The notes below the pieces were generated by a model that was not told the origin of the DNA, ran no database searches, and saw only the letters and a list, made by a program, of their open reading frames with translations. Of a stretch of 64,000 nucleotides of DNA, positions 61,067 through 64,000 are shown one piece after another. The DNA is from Carnegiea gigantea (lineage: Eukaryota; Streptophyta; Magnoliopsida; Caryophyllales; Cactaceae): the NCBI GenBank assembly GCA_029747015.1, contig JAKOGI010000125.1, positions 312,001 to 376,000 of the forward strand, in the 5' to 3' direction. How positions within the stretch are numbered: the first letter of the stretch is position 1; each line of letters begins with the position of its first letter. The position numbers and the translations under genes are program-made.

Positions 61067-62935
61067 TTACTAAAATGCGAAAGGAGGGTATATGATACTA
61101 ATGCATTTAACTAAAATCCTTCTGTAATACATACTCATTGATTTAAAGTGGACATGTCAGTTCGGACAGGCAAGTTAAATACGGGTTGGGTGTATTCGGG
61201 TTCTGATATAATGCGAGTCGGGTGTATTTCGATTTCGAGTGAAATACGGACGGATATATTTCGATTTTACGGGTTTCGGATCAATCCAACGGATTTAGAA
61301 TGCCTTTTCTGTGAGTTATTTTTCTTTTTGCAAAATTAAAAATTCTGCATATTTATTACTTAAAATTGTCAGCATTTAATGAAAAGACATAATAATTGTA
61401 ATTTTTCAAAAGAATATTAAAAATATTCAAACTTTTTACTATAATATATGAACACCTTGTATGGGCAGACAAAGAATCAAACTCCACTTGATTTTGGGTA
61501 GATCGACCCGTACATTAAAAGAATATCAATAGCGGGTCGACCATTTATGGGTCACCCCGTTTAGAGCTTTTTAATGGATTTTAGTAGTTTGACCGCTACT
61601 AATATATTAATTATTTGGTATTTTTATTAACTAACCTACTAATATCCAATTAGGTAAAATTTTATTAATGAGCCGACCCCAATACGAATATAGCTAGTTG
61701 TTTTCCTACCACTGGCATCATAGTTCAAGACTAATTAGAACGAAAATCAAATAAAATTGAATAAAAGAAGTACAAGATATAATCTTGCAGTTATAACATC
61801 AAATGTTAAATTATTACAAATTAATTAATTTAAAAAATAATTAGACATATTTATTTAACTAAGTATATAATGGTATGACTTCCGCGTCTTCTTTTAAATA
61901 ATTTTTTCAAAATATTAGATAGTTATTTCATGCAATTTTATACCCATTTTGAATGTTTTTTCATTTAAAAGTTGTGTACAATATTATTTTCATAGAATGA
62001 AGAAGAAAAAAATAAGGCTATTATTATTTAATTTGTAAATAGATGCAATAAGTATATGAGGTCTTTTTAAACTATTCGATAAAAATGACTAATTATTATT
62101 GTTAAGAGGGATAAATTAGAAAAAGTCAAAATTAAGGATATAATGTTCGGATCAAGTAGACAGGTTCGGGTTCAGGTCAAGTTTGACCCGCTAATTTGTG
62201 AATTTTTCAAGTTTAATTTATTTCAGATCGAGAACATTGTGTTCAAAATTTAAAATTTTCGGACGAATTTGAATGAAATTTTTGGGTCGGACTAATTTTT
62301 ACGAGGCTTAATTTAAAGTATCATACTAAGGACCCCAAATTCAAGCCAACTTACGCGATACTTCCCTTCGTCTTTTACGCATGCCCAACACCGCGACTTA
62401 GTTTGCAAGTGTAATGAAAATAGCTAAAAAAAAAGTAAATCAATCTCACATTTTTGAAATGATAATGCTTCCTGTATGAATTACAGTAGGTTTTGTGGTC
62501 ACGGTCCTAATCTCCGGGCCAAAATTTTGGCTAAATTAGTTTTCTTATCAGAGCATAGGCAACAGGAACTGTCGATGAAGTTTTTTTTTTAACAAAAAAA
62601 GGTAAATGTAATTTCGATAAAAAATTTTTATCAACATTTCTGTCGGACTTGTTGATTATGATAGTGGACTCTAACTATACATTCCATTTATTTTCTTGTC
62701 TTTCCTATGCACCTGGAGGTGCAAGGGTCAATAAATGAAACAAGGAATTAACAGTCTCAAAAATTTCTATTAGTTATGTTAATTATTTAGCACTCATATA
62801 GCTCGTGCTAGTTCATAACCGTAACCAACTTGACTTTTATTATTTTTAAAAGTATGTTTATCCTTATATTTTAAAATTTAGAATGACAAAAATTTCAAGA
62901 TATTGCTTCAATCTTTATATTTTTGTAAGATATAG

Positions 62936-63330
62936 GCCCTGTTCTTTTCGTAGGTTATTTCAGATTTATCAACCTCAACCCACTTCAACCTACTTCAACC
63001 TACTTCAACCCACCTGGAAAAAAAAAACCGACCTCAACTCACTTCAATCAACCTAAACCCACTTCAACCACCTTCAACTCACCCCTTCATAAATTTAATA
63101 ATTTGTAAAGTGTCATGTAAGATTTAATTATTTTTGCAACATAGTATGATTTGAAAATGGTGGAAATTTGTAAGTAAATTAGGGTGGTTAAAAAGGTGAA
63201 GTAGGTTGAAGTAGGTTGAGGTGGGTTGAAGTACATTAAAGTGGGTTGAATTTTATTGATGTGATAAATTAAACATGGTTAAACTAATGAAAGGAGGTTG
63301 AAGTAGATTGAGGTTGATATTTTTGAATTG
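62936..63330 (+). mobile_element. Foldback MITE with CCTACTTCAACC repeats
   Basis: Starts near GGCCCTGTTCTTTTCG, then tandem CCCACTTCAACCTACTTCAA units. The right half carries the inverse (GAAGTAGGTTGAAGTAGGTT). The ends pair imperfectly over ~80 bases. Confidence 0.6.
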
Positions 63331-63517
63331 ACTAGATACAATTCCATTTTGTTGATTATCATAATGCATTAGGCAGTATTGATTAGATGCGATTCCACTT
63401 TAATTTTCAAATTATCATCATCATATTTTGCTGTCACACGTTTTTCAAATTACATCATATTTTTATTATTTTCCACAACCTAATTTTTCGTATTTTATAA
63501 AATTAGGAAAAACCTAA

Positions 63518-64000
63518 TGTAACGCCCCGCCCGAAGGGGGACGGGCGCATTACTGCCGTGGACGCTCGATTAGGGGCATCCACAAGGCTCTATGATCTTA
63601 AGTAACTTATTGATAGCAGCGGAAACTCTAATCACAGTCTAACGAAAGTTCGGGCCGGTAATTCTAAAACATACATTGCATATATACTTAAACCATATAC
63701 AAAATATTCTTACATATATCCAAATCAAAATACAAAACTGTATTTACTAAATATAATCCATAAAATATACATATAACGAGCCCTCTAGGTCCAAATAAGT
63801 TCTCTTAATGTTCCTATGGTCCCTTTTGGTTTCCAGAACCTGAAAAATGGTGAGGTCATGAGCTCATCGAACCCAGTGAATATCCCTTACCTTCCCCGTT
63901 GTTACACTTTACACATTAACCGGTTAACACATAATCACACAGTACAGGTAACTCATGACACATGGACAGAACATATCATATGGCATGTACAAGCTGATAT
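63518..64000 (-). mobile_element. Second copy of the 3.07-kb LTR family (cut by window edge)
   Basis: Begins TGTAACGCCCCG and follows 51731 onward almost base for base after a short GC-rich indel region (for example CTAACGAAAGTTCGGGCCGG and CATTGCATATATACTTAAAC). Only the first 483 bp lie in the window, so solo versus full element cannot be told. Confidence 0.85.

Larger units (their letters stand above)
58161..63517. other. AT-rich intergenic region with short repeats
   Basis: No gene is recognised on either strand. Apart from the listed CACTA-like edge and two foldbacks it is AT-rich, with scattered GGGTCGA-type words near 61150-61560 and 62150-62200 that suggest decayed repeats. Confidence 0.5.

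Noticed and set aside
1..64000. CRISPR arrays, operons, phage or bacterial features
   Set aside because: None fits; the DNA is clearly plant nuclear, with introns and plant repeats. No complete tRNA or rRNA gene was recognised.

Overview
The window looks like nuclear DNA from a flowering plant, most likely a eudicot. Genes are split by GT-AG introns, the encoded proteins belong to plant families (INVOLVED IN DE NOVO 2, alpha-expansin, Bet v 1/MLP, AP-3 beta), and the spacers hold plant-type LTR retrotransposons, a TRIM, MITE-like foldbacks and a SINE fragment. All gene models below were spliced by eye from reading frame, splice signals and family similarity. I ran no alignment or search.

Layout. 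1-5616 (minus): the first five coding exons of the AP-3 adaptor beta subunit gene, cut by the left edge. 8054-14591: a structurally complete but coding-dead Ty3/gypsy element on the minus strand, with two 1117-bp LTRs and a GAAGG target duplication. 16383-20312 (plus): a full-length IDN2-type gene (zf-XS, XS, coiled coil, XH) of the RNA-directed DNA methylation pathway. 24858-44937 (plus): four further genes in tandem that keep the coiled coil and XH domain, with the same exon phases, but have no zf-XS or XS domain. The first of them reads through its XH domain into a second coiled coil and a predicted membrane segment. A lone second exon of an MLP/Bet v 1-like gene lies between the third and fourth copies. 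47342-48541 (minus): an intact three-exon alpha-expansin. 51432 to about 58160: nested retroelements, namely a probable large LTR, a 3.1-kb solo LTR inserted in it in reverse, and a 480-bp TRIM. 58160-64000: AT-rich repeat-laden DNA with foldbacks, ending in a second copy of the same 3.1-kb LTR family.

How the genes may work together. In Arabidopsis, IDN2 binds RNA through XS and pairs with FDM partners through the coiled coil and XH regions. The four XS-less neighbours keep only the partner-binding parts, so they could modulate, titrate or relocalise IDN2/FDM complexes. That is inference from domain content. The array of XS-less, XH-bearing paralogues beside an intact IDN2-type gene, one with a membrane-type tail, is the best candidate here for an undescribed system.
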